Assembly: GCF_030409845.1 (NCBI RefSeq)
Contig: NZ_JAUFQQ010000005.1
Location: 1,674,001 to 1,738,000, forward strand
DNA length: 64,000 nucleotides
Direction: 5' to 3'
Source: Flavobacterium branchiarum
Lineage (GTDB): Bacteria > Bacteroidota > Bacteroidia > Flavobacteriales > Flavobacteriaceae
Positions 26,455 to 34,939 of this stretch are shown here, piece by piece. How positions within the stretch are numbered: position 1 is the stretch's first letter; every line of letters begins with the position of its first letter. The translations under genes and the position numbers were made by a program. Under the pieces are notes generated by a model. That model was not told the DNA's origin. It was given only the letters and a program-made list of their open reading frames with translations, and did no database searches.

Positions 26455-26667
26455 TTTCAATTTAATTCAATAAAAATTACGACATTTGTTATAATGAAAA
26501 CAAAATGGGCAGGTTTATTAGATTATCTTCAATTCCTCATTAAGAGAAATCCAGAATAATGGTTTCGAATTGTGATAATTGGTCAATTTAGAAAATAAGC
26601 TAATTATCTGTTCGCACCTATTCTATTTTCTAATTATCTAATTTGTAAATTATCTAATTGAAAAGCC

Positions 26668-27825
26668 ATGCCACTATACCATAAACTAGGAAGTTTTCCA
26701 CAAAAAAGACATACACAGTTCGAAAAACCAGAAGGCGGACTTTATTACGAACAATTATTTGGGACCGAAGGTTTTCATGGGCATTCGTCATTATCCTATC
26801 ATGTTCACAGACCAACACAAGTTAAAGAAATTTTAAACTCCTACTCTGTTGAACCAAAAATTGCAATCGGAAAAAACATAAAATCATTGCTATTTAAAGG
26901 TTTTGAATTAAAACCTGAAAATGACTTTCTAGATAGCCGAAAAGCAATGTTAGTCAATAAAGACTGCGTTATTGGATTAGCGGCTCCTAAGAAATCACTA
27001 ACAACCTATTTTTATAAAAATGCCGATGCCGATGAAATGCTTTTCATCCATAAAGGAAAAGGAAAATTAAGAACCATGTTAGGAAACATTCCTTTTGAAT
27101 ATGGCGACTACTTAATTATTCCAAGAGGCATTATTTACCAAATCGAATTCGATACTGAAGACAATCGTCTTTTTTATGTCGAATCCTACTCGCCATTTTA
27201 TACTCCTAAACGTTATAAAAACGAATCTGGTCAGCACTTAGAGCATTCGCCATTTTGCGAACGTGATTTTATCTTACCTAATGAATTAGAAACGCATGAT
27301 GAAAAAGGCGATTTTTTAATTAAGATCAAAAAAGAAGGCATGATCCACGAAGTTGTTTATGCTACACATCCTTTTGACGTTATTGGTTGGGACGGTTACA
27401 ATTTCCCATACGGATTCTCAATTCATAACTTTGAACCTATAACTGGACGCGTGCATCAACCACCACCAGTACATCAAACTTTTGAAACAGCAACTTTTGT
27501 TGTTTGCTCATTCTGCCCAAGACTCTACGATTATCATCCAAAAGCAATACCTGCTCCTTATAATCATAGCAACATCGATTCAGATGAAGTGCTATATTAT
27601 GTAGATGGTGATTTTATGAGCCGTAATAACATAGAACAAGGTCATATTACTTTACACCCAAAAGGGATTCCGCATGGTCCGGCACCTGGTGCAATGGAAC
27701 GAAGCATTGGTCATAAAGAAACCCATGAATTAGCTGTAATGGTCGATACTTTCCGTCCGTTAATGGTAACCGAAGAAGCAATGGGACTAGACGATGGACA
27801 GTATTACAAATCCTGGACGGAATAA
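26668..27825 (+). CDS. hmgA: Homogentisate 1,2-dioxygenase
   Basis: A 385-residue enzyme that opens the homogentisate ring to maleylacetoacetate in tyrosine catabolism. It has the cupin fold and the family's iron-site region (HxxHxxPPxHQ-like: GRVHQPPPVHQTFE, then HPKGIPHGPAPGAMERS). The length fits bacterial and flavobacterial members. It belongs with hppD about 570 bases downstream; together they supply two consecutive steps. The upstream region (26580-26667) is a TTATCTAATT word repeat with no clear -7 box. Confidence 0.93.
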   Translation: MPLYHKLGSFPQKRHTQFEKPEGGLYYEQLFGTEGFHGHSSLSYHVHRPTQVKEILNSYSVEPKIAIGKNIKSLLFKGFELKPENDFLDSRKAMLVNKDCVIGLAAPKKSLTTYFYKNADADEMLFIHKGKGKLRTMLGNIPFEYGDYLIIPRGIIYQIEFDTEDNRLFYVESYSPFYTPKRYKNESGQHLEHSPFCERDFILPNELETHDEKGDFLIKIKKEGMIHEVVYATHPFDVIGWDGYNFPYGFSIHNFEPITGRVHQPPPVHQTFETATFVVCSFCPRLYDYHPKAIPAPYNHSNIDSDEVLYYVDGDFMSRNNIEQGHITLHPKGIPHGPAPGAMERSIGHKETHELAVMVDTFRPLMVTEEAMGLDDGQYYKSWTE

Positions 27826-27946
27826 TTAGGCAATGTTCTAATACGACATTGTTCTAATAAGGTAATGTGCCAATTTGATAATTAGATAATTTATAAAATT
27901 AAAAAACAATTATCCAATTGTCTCATTCTCTAGTAAACCAATAAAA

Positions 27947-28309
27947 ATGACTTTTAACGAAAAATACAAAGCAATCCTCTTTTAATAAAAACGTTCAATT
28001 TTGCATTAAATGTAATTGACTACACAAATCAATTACAAGAGCAAAAGAGATTCGTGATTGCAAATCAATTATTAAAAAGCGGAACATCAATTGGAGCAAA
28101 TTCTAAAGAATCTCAAAACGCAGAAAGTAAAGCAGATTTCATTCATAAATTAAAAAATAGCAATTAAAGAAGCTGATGAAACTGAATATTGGTTATTTCT
28201 ATGTGAAGCACATAAAGATTATCCTAATTGCACAGATTTATTAAATGATTTATCAGAAATATTAAAAATTTTAAATAAAATAATATCAACATCAAAAATG
28301 AAAAATTAG
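27947..28309 (+). pseudogene. Frameshifted four-helix-bundle (S23-like) protein gene
   Basis: The sequence encodes a recognisable four-helix-bundle protein of the 23S rRNA-intervening-sequence family in three frames: MTFNEKYKAILF (27947 on), then KTFNFALNVIDYTNQLQEQKR...KLKNSN, then IAIKEADETEYWLFLCEAHK to a stop at 28307-28309. The first shift lies near 27983-27990 and the second in a run of six A at 28152-28157. Joined, it gives about 118 residues, the normal family size. It sits between hmgA and hppD. It is either a dead gene or has homopolymer sequencing errors. The rest of 27826-28398 is ATTATCTAATT-type word repeats. Confidence 0.85.
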
Positions 28310-28398
28310 AGAACTACAGCATGTATTAATTAGAAAATTATTTTTAATTATCTGCATTCCAAAATTATCTCATTTTCTCATTTTCTAATTATCACACT

Positions 28399-29559
28399 AT
28401 GTCAAAAGAAGTAAAATCAGTAGAATACGGTTTAGAAAAAATCTTTGAAGGAGCACAAGACTTTCTTCCTTTATTAGGAACAGATTATGTAGAATTCTAC
28501 GTAGGAAATGCAAAACAATCGGCACATTATTACAAAACAGCTTTTGGTTATCAATCATTAGCTTATGCAGGATTAGAAACAGGAGTAAAAGACAAAGCAT
28601 CGTATGTGTTGAAACAAGACAAAATCAGAATTGTTTTAACTACTCCACTAACACAAGATTCACCAATTCATGAACATCTTAAAAAACATGGGGATGGTGT
28701 AAAAGTGGCTGCACTTTGGGTTGAAGATGCAAGAAGTGCTTATGAAGAAACTATGAAACGTGGCGCTCGCTCTTTTATGGAACCAACTGTCGAAAAAGAC
28801 GAGTTTGGAGAAGTTGTCCGTTCAGGAATCTACACTTACGGAGAAACTGTACACATCTTTGTAGAAAGAAAAAACTACAATGGCGTATTCTTACCAGGTT
28901 ATAAAGAATGGAAATCTGACTATAATCCAGAACCAACAGGATTAAAATACATTGACCACATGGTAGGAAATGTAGGTTGGAACGAAATGAATACTTGGGT
29001 AAAGTTCTATGAAGACGTTATGGGATTTGTAAATTTCTTATCCTTTGATGACAAACAAATCAATACAGAATACTCTGCCTTGATGAGTAAAGTAATGAGC
29101 AACGGAAACGGAAGAATTAAATTCCCAATCAATGAGCCAGCAGAAGGAAAGAAAAAATCACAAATTGAAGAGTATTTAGATTTTTATGGCGGACCAGGAA
29201 TACAACATATTGCTATCGCTACAGATAATATCATCAAAACAGTATCTGAATTAAAAGCTAGAGGTGTTGAATTTTTATCAGCTCCACCACATACCTACTA
29301 CCAAGCAATTCCAGAACGATTAGGAGTTCATATGGAAATGATGAAAGAAGATTTAAATGAAATTGAGAAACTAGCCATTATGGTCGATGCAGACGAAGAT
29401 GGGTATTTATTACAGATATTTACTAAGCCAGTTCAAGACCGTCCTACCCTATTTTTTGAAATAATTCAGAGAATGGGAGCTAAAGGATTTGGCGCAGGGA
29501 ACTTTAAAGCCCTTTTTGAGTCAATTGAAAGAGAACAAGAATTGCGAGGAACGCTATAA
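28399..29559 (+). CDS. hppD: 4-Hydroxyphenylpyruvate dioxygenase
   Basis: A 386-residue enzyme that makes homogentisate from 4-hydroxyphenylpyruvate, the step before hmgA. It has two VOC domains. The Fe(II) ligands are His in KYIDHMVGN and His in GIQHIAIATDN, with a Glu in the C-terminal LFFEIIQRMGA segment. GFGAGNFKALFESIEREQ is the family's C-terminal signature. Upstream is the four-helix pseudogene and AT-rich word repeats; downstream is the candidate small RNA. Confidence 0.95.
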   Translation: MSKEVKSVEYGLEKIFEGAQDFLPLLGTDYVEFYVGNAKQSAHYYKTAFGYQSLAYAGLETGVKDKASYVLKQDKIRIVLTTPLTQDSPIHEHLKKHGDGVKVAALWVEDARSAYEETMKRGARSFMEPTVEKDEFGEVVRSGIYTYGETVHIFVERKNYNGVFLPGYKEWKSDYNPEPTGLKYIDHMVGNVGWNEMNTWVKFYEDVMGFVNFLSFDDKQINTEYSALMSKVMSNGNGRIKFPINEPAEGKKKSQIEEYLDFYGGPGIQHIAIATDNIIKTVSELKARGVEFLSAPPHTYYQAIPERLGVHMEMMKEDLNEIEKLAIMVDADEDGYLLQIFTKPVQDRPTLFFEIIQRMGAKGFGAGNFKALFESIEREQELRGTL

Positions 29560-29669
29560 AAACGGTTTTTTTATGCATTATGCAAAAAAATTCTCTTTAA
29601 ACTGATGCTTTTTTTGCAAATGTTATGTTAAACTGACTTTTTTACTATTATTTTTATAGAGTTTGTATC

Positions 29670-29677
29670 TATCTTTG
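29670..29677 (+). promoter_or_regulatory. -7 box of the candidate small RNA
   Basis: TATCTTTG, an exact -7 element, 13 bases before the structured stretch that ends in a strong terminator. No -33 TTG at the usual distance is obvious. Confidence 0.5.
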
Positions 29678-29682
29678 CACTC

Positions 29683-29797
29683 GCAAAACAGGAGGGGGTG
29701 GTTTCCTTCCTAAATTGATATAAATTTCATAATTTATAGTTTTTTGGTTAGTTAATAGCATAAAAACTCAGTCATTCCTTGACTGAGTTTTTTTGTT
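29683..29797 (+). ncRNA. Candidate ~115-nt structured small RNA
   Basis: Three hairpins follow the -7 box without a coding frame. Hairpin 1 is AGGAGGG (29690-29696) with CCTTCCT (29705-29711), one G-U pair. Hairpin 2 is TATAAATT (29719-29726) with AATTTATA (29731-29738), 4-base loop. Hairpin 3 is a 13-base terminator stem at 29762-29792. The arrangement promoter-structures-terminator is that of a standalone RNA. It could alternatively be the hppD 3' region. The family was not identified; flavobacterial RNA motifs such as Flavo-1 are worth comparing. Confidence 0.5.
29762..29795 (+). terminator. Strong terminator after the candidate RNA / hppD
   Basis: AAAAACTCAGTCA (29762-29774) pairs with TGACTGAGTTTTT (29780-29792) around a 5-base loop, followed by a T run. 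Confidence 0.9.
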
Positions 29798-29801
29798 TTA
29801 A

Positions 29802-29809
29802 TACATTTG
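29802..29809 (+). promoter_or_regulatory. -7 box upstream of the DUF3108 gene
   Basis: TACATTTG, consensus -7 element, 43 bases before the ATG at 29853. Confidence 0.5.
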
Positions 29810-29852
29810 GAATAGAATTTGCATTTATTTTAATAAATTGTCAAAGAAACTT

Positions 29853-30620
29853 ATGAAAAAACTAATCCTATCCATATTCGTCATTCTCACACTTAGCTTC
29901 GATACCCAAAAAGAAGATGCATTCGACGTAGGCGAATGGTTTAAGTTTAGAATACATTACGGCATTATAAATGCTGGATATGCTACGCTCGAAGTTAAAG
30001 AAGCTACTGTAAATAATAAGAAGGTATTCCACGCAATTGGCAAAGGATACACAACAGGTATGTCACGATTTTTCTTTAAAGTAGATGACTTATACGAAAG
30101 CTATTTTGACAAAGAAACTGGTAACCCATATCAATTTGTACGAAAAATAGATGAAGGCGGTTACACCAAGAACCAAGAAGGTTTCTTCAACCAAGAGGGT
30201 CGCGTTTTAGTAAAAGATTACAAACACAAAACCGAAAAGACAGTTGCTGTTGGTAAAAACGTACAAGATATAATATCTGCATTTTACTTTTTAAGAAATC
30301 ACCCCAACATAGACAAACTAAAATCAGGTGATTCAATAACAATCGACATGTTTTTTGACAATGAAACAACAAAATTTAAGTTAAAATTCGTAGGTCGTGA
30401 GGATATTACAACTAAATTTGGAACCGTTCCGACTATGATTTTCAAACCATTAGTACAATCGGGGCGAGTTTTTAAAGAAAAAGAAAGTGTAACATTATGG
30501 ATATCAGACGATAACAATAAATTACCTGTTCGAGTAAAAGCTGAACTTGCAGTTGGATCGATAAAAGCTGATCTAGATGCATTCAAAGGATTAAAAAATC
30601 CACTTAAAGTAAAAAAATAA
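29853..30620 (+). CDS. DUF3108-family secreted protein
   Basis: A 255-residue protein with a signal-like N-terminus (MKKLILSIFVILTLSFDTQ) and a DUF3108-type beta-rich domain. The clues are a start of the type EWFKFRIHYGIINAGYATLEV, a central YFLRNHPNIDKLKSGDSITIDMFFDNE and the end IWISDDNNKLPVRVKAEL-like (LWISDDNNKLPVRV). Such proteins are probably periplasmic or envelope-associated, with no known reaction. ATG 29853 is preferred over TTG 29838. It overlaps the TDO gene by one base (TAATG), so the two are coupled. Confidence 0.85.
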   Translation: MKKLILSIFVILTLSFDTQKEDAFDVGEWFKFRIHYGIINAGYATLEVKEATVNNKKVFHAIGKGYTTGMSRFFFKVDDLYESYFDKETGNPYQFVRKIDEGGYTKNQEGFFNQEGRVLVKDYKHKTEKTVAVGKNVQDIISAFYFLRNHPNIDKLKSGDSITIDMFFDNETTKFKLKFVGREDITTKFGTVPTMIFKPLVQSGRVFKEKESVTLWISDDNNKLPVRVKAELAVGSIKADLDAFKGLKNPLKVKK

Positions 30621-31561
30621 TGAATATCACTGATAATTCAGAATCAATTTTAAAAGAAATTGACAAAAAATACCATGCTATTAACCAAAAAACAGATGTA
30701 CAATTAGAAGGTCTGCTTTGGTCTAAACCAATTACATATTGGGATTACATTCAGACTGATGCTCTTTTAAGTTTACAAATACAAAGAACAACGCTTCCTG
30801 ACGAAATGGTATTCATTATGTACCATCAGGTAAATGAGTTAATATTCAAAATGATCCTTTGGGAAATTGAACAAATCTCTGAGGTAGAAAACATTCAAAC
30901 CGATTTTTTTAGCGAACGCCTTTCTAGAATCTCTCGTTATTTTGACATGCTAACTAATTCATTCAGCATCATGGAAAATGGCATGGAAGTTGAGCAATAC
31001 ATGAAATTCAGAAATACATTGACTCCGGCCAGTGGTTTTCAGAGTGCACAATATCGCTTAATAGAATTTTCATCAACCGATGTAATCAATTTAACAGATC
31101 GCAGATATAAAGATAATTTTGATTCAAATACCGATTTAGAAACCAGCTTTGAGCATTTGTATTGGCAAGCAGCAGGAAAAGATTACCAAACAGGAAAAAA
31201 ATCATATTTACTACAAGAATTTGAGAAAAAATACAAATCTCAATTTCTATCCCAAATGAAAGAATACCAAACTAAAAATATTTGGCAAAAATTCAAACAA
31301 CTTCCACAAGAAGACCAAAAAACCCCCACATTAGTTCAAGCAATGCGTCATTATGACCACACAGTAAATATTACTTGGGTAATGCAACATTTAAACACGG
31401 CAAAAAAATACATCCTCGAGAGCGGCAAAGGAAACGGAGAAGCAACAGGAGGAAGTGATTGGCAAAAGTACATGCATCCAAAATATCAACGTAGGATATT
31501 TTTTCCAGAATTATGGAGCGCAGAAGAATTAGCCAATTGGGGAAATGAAAAAGAAGTTTAA
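30620..31561 (+). CDS. kynA: Tryptophan 2,3-dioxygenase
   Basis: A 313-residue haem dioxygenase that converts tryptophan to N-formylkynurenine. Family signatures are YHQVNELIFKM (residues ~67-77), FRNTLTPASGFQSAQYR (the substrate-binding Arg region), HYDHTVNITW for the haem-side helix and the C-terminal GGSDWQKYMHPKYQRRIFFPELW. It is translationally coupled to the DUF3108 gene, and the M23 lipoprotein gene starts 19 bases after its stop. No other kynurenine-pathway gene is in the window. Confidence 0.95.
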   Translation: MNITDNSESILKEIDKKYHAINQKTDVQLEGLLWSKPITYWDYIQTDALLSLQIQRTTLPDEMVFIMYHQVNELIFKMILWEIEQISEVENIQTDFFSERLSRISRYFDMLTNSFSIMENGMEVEQYMKFRNTLTPASGFQSAQYRLIEFSSTDVINLTDRRYKDNFDSNTDLETSFEHLYWQAAGKDYQTGKKSYLLQEFEKKYKSQFLSQMKEYQTKNIWQKFKQLPQEDQKTPTLVQAMRHYDHTVNITWVMQHLNTAKKYILESGKGNGEATGGSDWQKYMHPKYQRRIFFPELWSAEELANWGNEKEV

Positions 31562-31580
31562 TTAACAAAAAAGGAACAGT

Positions 31581-32801
31581 TTGAAACAAGTAGCAGCAAT
31601 TATAATAGTATTATTTTTAATAATATCATGTAATAAAAAAACGGATAAAATTGAAATTAAAACAACCAAACCAAAACCATCTAAAATTGAATTTGGATTT
31701 AATTATGCTGACTACAATGTAGTTAATGACACTATAGAAAAAGGGCAAACCTTTGGAACGATAATACAAGGACAAAACATTGGCAACAAGCAAGTTTATA
31801 CTATTGTTGAACAAATAAAAGACTCTTTTAATGTTAGAACCATTCGGTACCACAAACCATATACGCTTATTAGATCAAAGAACAAAACAAATGATCTTCT
31901 AGCAGTCATATACCAACCTGACGCATTAAGCTATTATGTAATTGATTTACGAGATAGCATTGCCAAAGCATACAAAAAAGTAAAACCCGTTACTCTTAAA
32001 CGAAAAATAATAGGTGGCGTTTTAAAAAGCTCTTTATCAGAAACTTTAGGAAACGAAAGCGTCGAAGCAGCTCTGGCTAGCCGAATTACAAAAATATTTG
32101 CCTGGTCTATTGACTTCTTTAAATTAAAAAAAGGAGATCGTTATGGCTTAATCTTCAAAGAGCGCTTTATAAATGACTCTATCTATGATGGTGTTGAAGA
32201 CTTAGAAGCTGCTTTTTTTGAATATAAAGGAAAAATTGTTTACGCCTTCCCTTTCGAACAAGATACTACATCTGGGAAAATTGAATATTATGATGACGAA
32301 GGAAAGACACTTAAGAACCTTTTCCTTAAAACACCTATTAAATTCAGTCGAATCACATCTAGATTTACCAGCAACAGATTTCACCCAGTACAACATACTT
32401 GGAAAGCGCACAAAGGAACTGATTACGCAGCACCTACAGGAACACCAATATCAACAACCGCAGCAGGAATTGTAGAAACGACAGGCTACACTGCCGGAAA
32501 TGGTAATTTTGTTAAAGTAAAACACAACGGAACGTACTCTACCCAATACCTACACATGTCACGAATATTGGTAAAACGTGGACAACGTGTCACCCAAGGC
32601 CAAACCATTGGATTAGTAGGAAGTACTGGCCTAGCAACTGGACCTCATGTATGTTACCGATTCTGGAAGAACGGCGTACAAGTAGATGCTTTAAAATTAA
32701 ACCTACCAACTGGAGAATCTTTAACTGGCAGCAACAGAACACGATTCTTAAAACAAATAGAACCGCTAAAAAGAGAACTAGACAGCATTGGAAATTTGTA
32801 G
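31581..32801 (+). CDS. M23-family peptidase lipoprotein with a Cys metal ligand
   Basis: A 406-residue lipoprotein (lipobox LIISC, Cys at 17) with a C-terminal LytM/M23 peptidase domain, likely cutting peptidoglycan cross-links at the envelope. Metal/catalytic residues are His277 and Asp281 in HKGTDYAAP, the His in YLHMS and His356 in GPHVCYRFW. The usual HxH pair reads H-V-C here, with Cys358 in the second ligand position. The start codon is TTG at 31581: no ATG is available and this start gives a normal lipoprotein signal. It follows TDO directly and ends at a terminator. Confidence 0.88.
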   Translation: MKQVAAIIIVLFLIISCNKKTDKIEIKTTKPKPSKIEFGFNYADYNVVNDTIEKGQTFGTIIQGQNIGNKQVYTIVEQIKDSFNVRTIRYHKPYTLIRSKNKTNDLLAVIYQPDALSYYVIDLRDSIAKAYKKVKPVTLKRKIIGGVLKSSLSETLGNESVEAALASRITKIFAWSIDFFKLKKGDRYGLIFKERFINDSIYDGVEDLEAAFFEYKGKIVYAFPFEQDTTSGKIEYYDDEGKTLKNLFLKTPIKFSRITSRFTSNRFHPVQHTWKAHKGTDYAAPTGTPISTTAAGIVETTGYTAGNGNFVKVKHNGTYSTQYLHMSRILVKRGQRVTQGQTIGLVGSTGLATGPHVCYRFWKNGVQVDALKLNLPTGESLTGSNRTRFLKQIEPLKRELDSIGNL

Positions 32802-32850
32802 AAACTAACATCTAGTATTCACAAATTCAACAAAAAATACAACTAAACTA

Positions 32851-32882
32851 AAAGGCTTCACCAATATACGTGAAGCCTTTTA
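32851..32882 (+). terminator. Terminator after the M23 lipoprotein gene
   Basis: AAAGGCTTCAC (32851-32861) pairs with GTGAAGCCTTT (32870-32880), followed by T residues. Confidence 0.85.
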
Positions 32883-32929
32883 ATTTGTTATATAATTGTG
32901 AAGTGACAATCTATTAAAACTAATTTCAG

Positions 32930-32937
32930 TATTTTTG
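32930..32937 (+). promoter_or_regulatory. -7 box of pgi
   Basis: TATTTTTG, consensus -7 element, 36 bases before the ATG at 32974. Confidence 0.5.
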
Positions 32938-32973
32938 CTTACTAATAACCGAACTACAATTTTAAACATAAAA

Positions 32974-34617
32974 ATGGCTTTAAATACAATAAACCCAACA
33001 GGGACCGAAGCGTGGAAAAAATTACAAAACCACTATAAAGACATCCAAGGAACTAGCATGCAAGAATTGTTTCAAGCAGACAATTCTAGAGCAGAGAAAT
33101 TTAATTTAAAATGGAATGATTTTTTAATTGATTACTCTAAAAACAATATCAATCAAGAAACTATATCTCTATTACTTGAGCTAGCCGATACAATTGGTGT
33201 GAAAAACGCAATTAGTGATTATTTCAATGGTGAATTAATTAACCAGACCGAAAATAGAGCTGTGTTACATACTGCATTACGCGCCAAAGAATCGGCTGTA
33301 ATAAAAGTAGATGGAGAAAATGTAATTCCTGAAGTTTATAGTGTTAAAAACAAAATAAAAACATTTACCCAAGAAGTAACTTCTGGTGCGCGAAAAGGAT
33401 ACACAGGAAAAGCTTTTACCGATATTGTAAACATTGGTATCGGCGGATCTGACTTAGGCCCTGTAATGGCCGTTGAAGCTTTACAGTATTACAAAAATCA
33501 TTTAACAACTCATTTTGTCTCAAACGTAGATGGCGACCATGTTAATGAAGTAATCAAAAAATTAAACCCTGAGACGACATTATTTGTAATTGTTTCCAAA
33601 ACCTTCACTACTCAAGAAACACTAATCAATTCTGAAACCATAAAAGAATGGTTTTTAAAATCGGCTAGTCAGGAAGACATTGCTAAACATTTCGTTGCTG
33701 TATCAACTAATATTGAAAAAGTTACTGAATTTGGAATTAACCCTGATAATGTTTTTCCAATGTGGGATTGGGTTGGAGGACGTTTCTCATTATGGAGTGC
33801 TGTTGGATTAAGTATTAGCTTAGCCGTTGGATTTGATAATTATGATGAATTATTGAATGGAGCTTACGAAATGGACGAACATTTTAAGTCGGCTGAATTT
33901 GACCAAAACATTCCAGTAATCCTAGCTTTACTAAGTGTTTGGTACAACAATTTCTTTGGAGCCGAAAGCGAAGCTTTGATTCCATATACACAATATCTAC
34001 AAAAACTTGCTCCTTACTTGCAACAAGCAACAATGGAGAGCAATGGAAAAAGCGTTGGTCGTGACGGAAAACCTGTTAACTACCAAACTGGAACTATCAT
34101 TTGGGGTGAACCAGGAACAAACTCACAACATGCTTTCTTCCAATTAATCCACCAAGGAACAAAAATAATTCCAACAGATTTTATCGGATACATTGAACCT
34201 TTATACGGAAATGAAGATCATCACAATAAATTGATGTCAAACTTCTTTGCGCAAACCGAAGCTTTAATGCACGGAAAAACCAAAGAACAGGTTCAAGCCG
34301 AATTTGACAAACAAGGTCTTCCAGCTGACAAAGCAGCATTCTTACTGCCATTTAAAGTATTTACTGGAAACAAACCAACAAATACAATACTGATTCAAAA
34401 GTTAACTCCAAAATCGTTAGGTTCATTAATAGCATTGTATGAGCACAAGATATTCATTCAAGGAATTATATGGAATATATTCAGTTTTGATCAATGGGGA
34501 GTAGAATTAGGCAAGCAATTAGCCAATTCTATACTTGAAGAAATCAACACAAAAACAGTAAAAAATCACGACAGCTCTACTTCTTTCTTACTAAACCATT
34601 TCTTAAAAAATAAGTAA
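32974..34617 (+). CDS. pgi: Glucose-6-phosphate isomerase
   Basis: A 547-residue enzyme interconverting glucose-6-phosphate and fructose-6-phosphate, a central step of glycolysis and gluconeogenesis. SIS-domain signatures are visible: [32 protein letters not shown] and the C-terminal [11 protein letters not shown]. The length matches the large (E. coli-type) class. ATG 32974 starts a normal N-terminus; the TTG at 32935 is rejected since it overlaps the -7 box. It is a single-gene unit between two terminators. Confidence 0.97.
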   Translation: MALNTINPTGTEAWKKLQNHYKDIQGTSMQELFQADNSRAEKFNLKWNDFLIDYSKNNINQETISLLLELADTIGVKNAISDYFNGELINQTENRAVLHTALRAKESAVIKVDGENVIPEVYSVKNKIKTFTQEVTSGARKGYTGKAFTDIVNIGIGGSDLGPVMAVEALQYYKNHLTTHFVSNVDGDHVNEVIKKLNPETTLFVIVSKTFTTQETLINSETIKEWFLKSASQEDIAKHFVAVSTNIEKVTEFGINPDNVFPMWDWVGGRFSLWSAVGLSISLAVGFDNYDELLNGAYEMDEHFKSAEFDQNIPVILALLSVWYNNFFGAESEALIPYTQYLQKLAPYLQQATMESNGKSVGRDGKPVNYQTGTIIWGEPGTNSQHAFFQLIHQGTKIIPTDFIGYIEPLYGNEDHHNKLMSNFFAQTEALMHGKTKEQVQAEFDKQGLPADKAAFLLPFKVFTGNKPTNTILIQKLTPKSLGSLIALYEHKIFIQGIIWNIFSFDQWGVELGKQLANSILEEINTKTVKNHDSSTSFLLNHFLKNK

Positions 34618-34646
34618 ACTTAAGAACCACATACCGCACAATAGAT

Positions 34647-34686
34647 AAAAGCTTATTGATTCAATTGCAATCAATAAGCTTTTTCT
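34647..34686 (+). terminator. Terminator of pgi
   Basis: A 15-base stem AAAAGCTTATTGATT (34647-34661) with AATCAATAAGCTTTT (34669-34683) around a 7-base loop, then T residues. The remainder of the 34618-34939 gap is AT-rich with only the next promoter visible. Confidence 0.9.
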
Positions 34687-34905
34687 TATAATACTAGTTT
34701 TCAGTATATTCAGTTCATGAAAATTTAACACTACGTCGCTTTTTATCATCAAAACACATTGCTATTTTAACAAAAAATCAACTCATAAATTCAAAAAAAT
34801 GACAATTTTATTACTATAAATCAATAAAACCCCATTAATATTCAAGAGATTACGTAAAACATAATTTTCTTAACGTTTTGATAACATAATCCGATTAAAA
34901 TGTTA

Positions 34906-34913
34906 TAATTTTG
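34906..34913 (+). promoter_or_regulatory. -7 box of the TonB receptor gene
   Basis: TAATTTTG, consensus -7 element, 26 bases before the ATG at 34940. A TTTTG at 34876-34880 could be the -33 element, though its spacing of 25 is slightly long. Confidence 0.55.
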
Positions 34914-34939
34914 CCAAAAACAATTAACTAAATAACACA

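Noticed and set aside
29690..29711. tRNA-like arm in the candidate RNA
   Set aside because: The hairpin lacks a T-loop consensus and no cloverleaf can be built around it.
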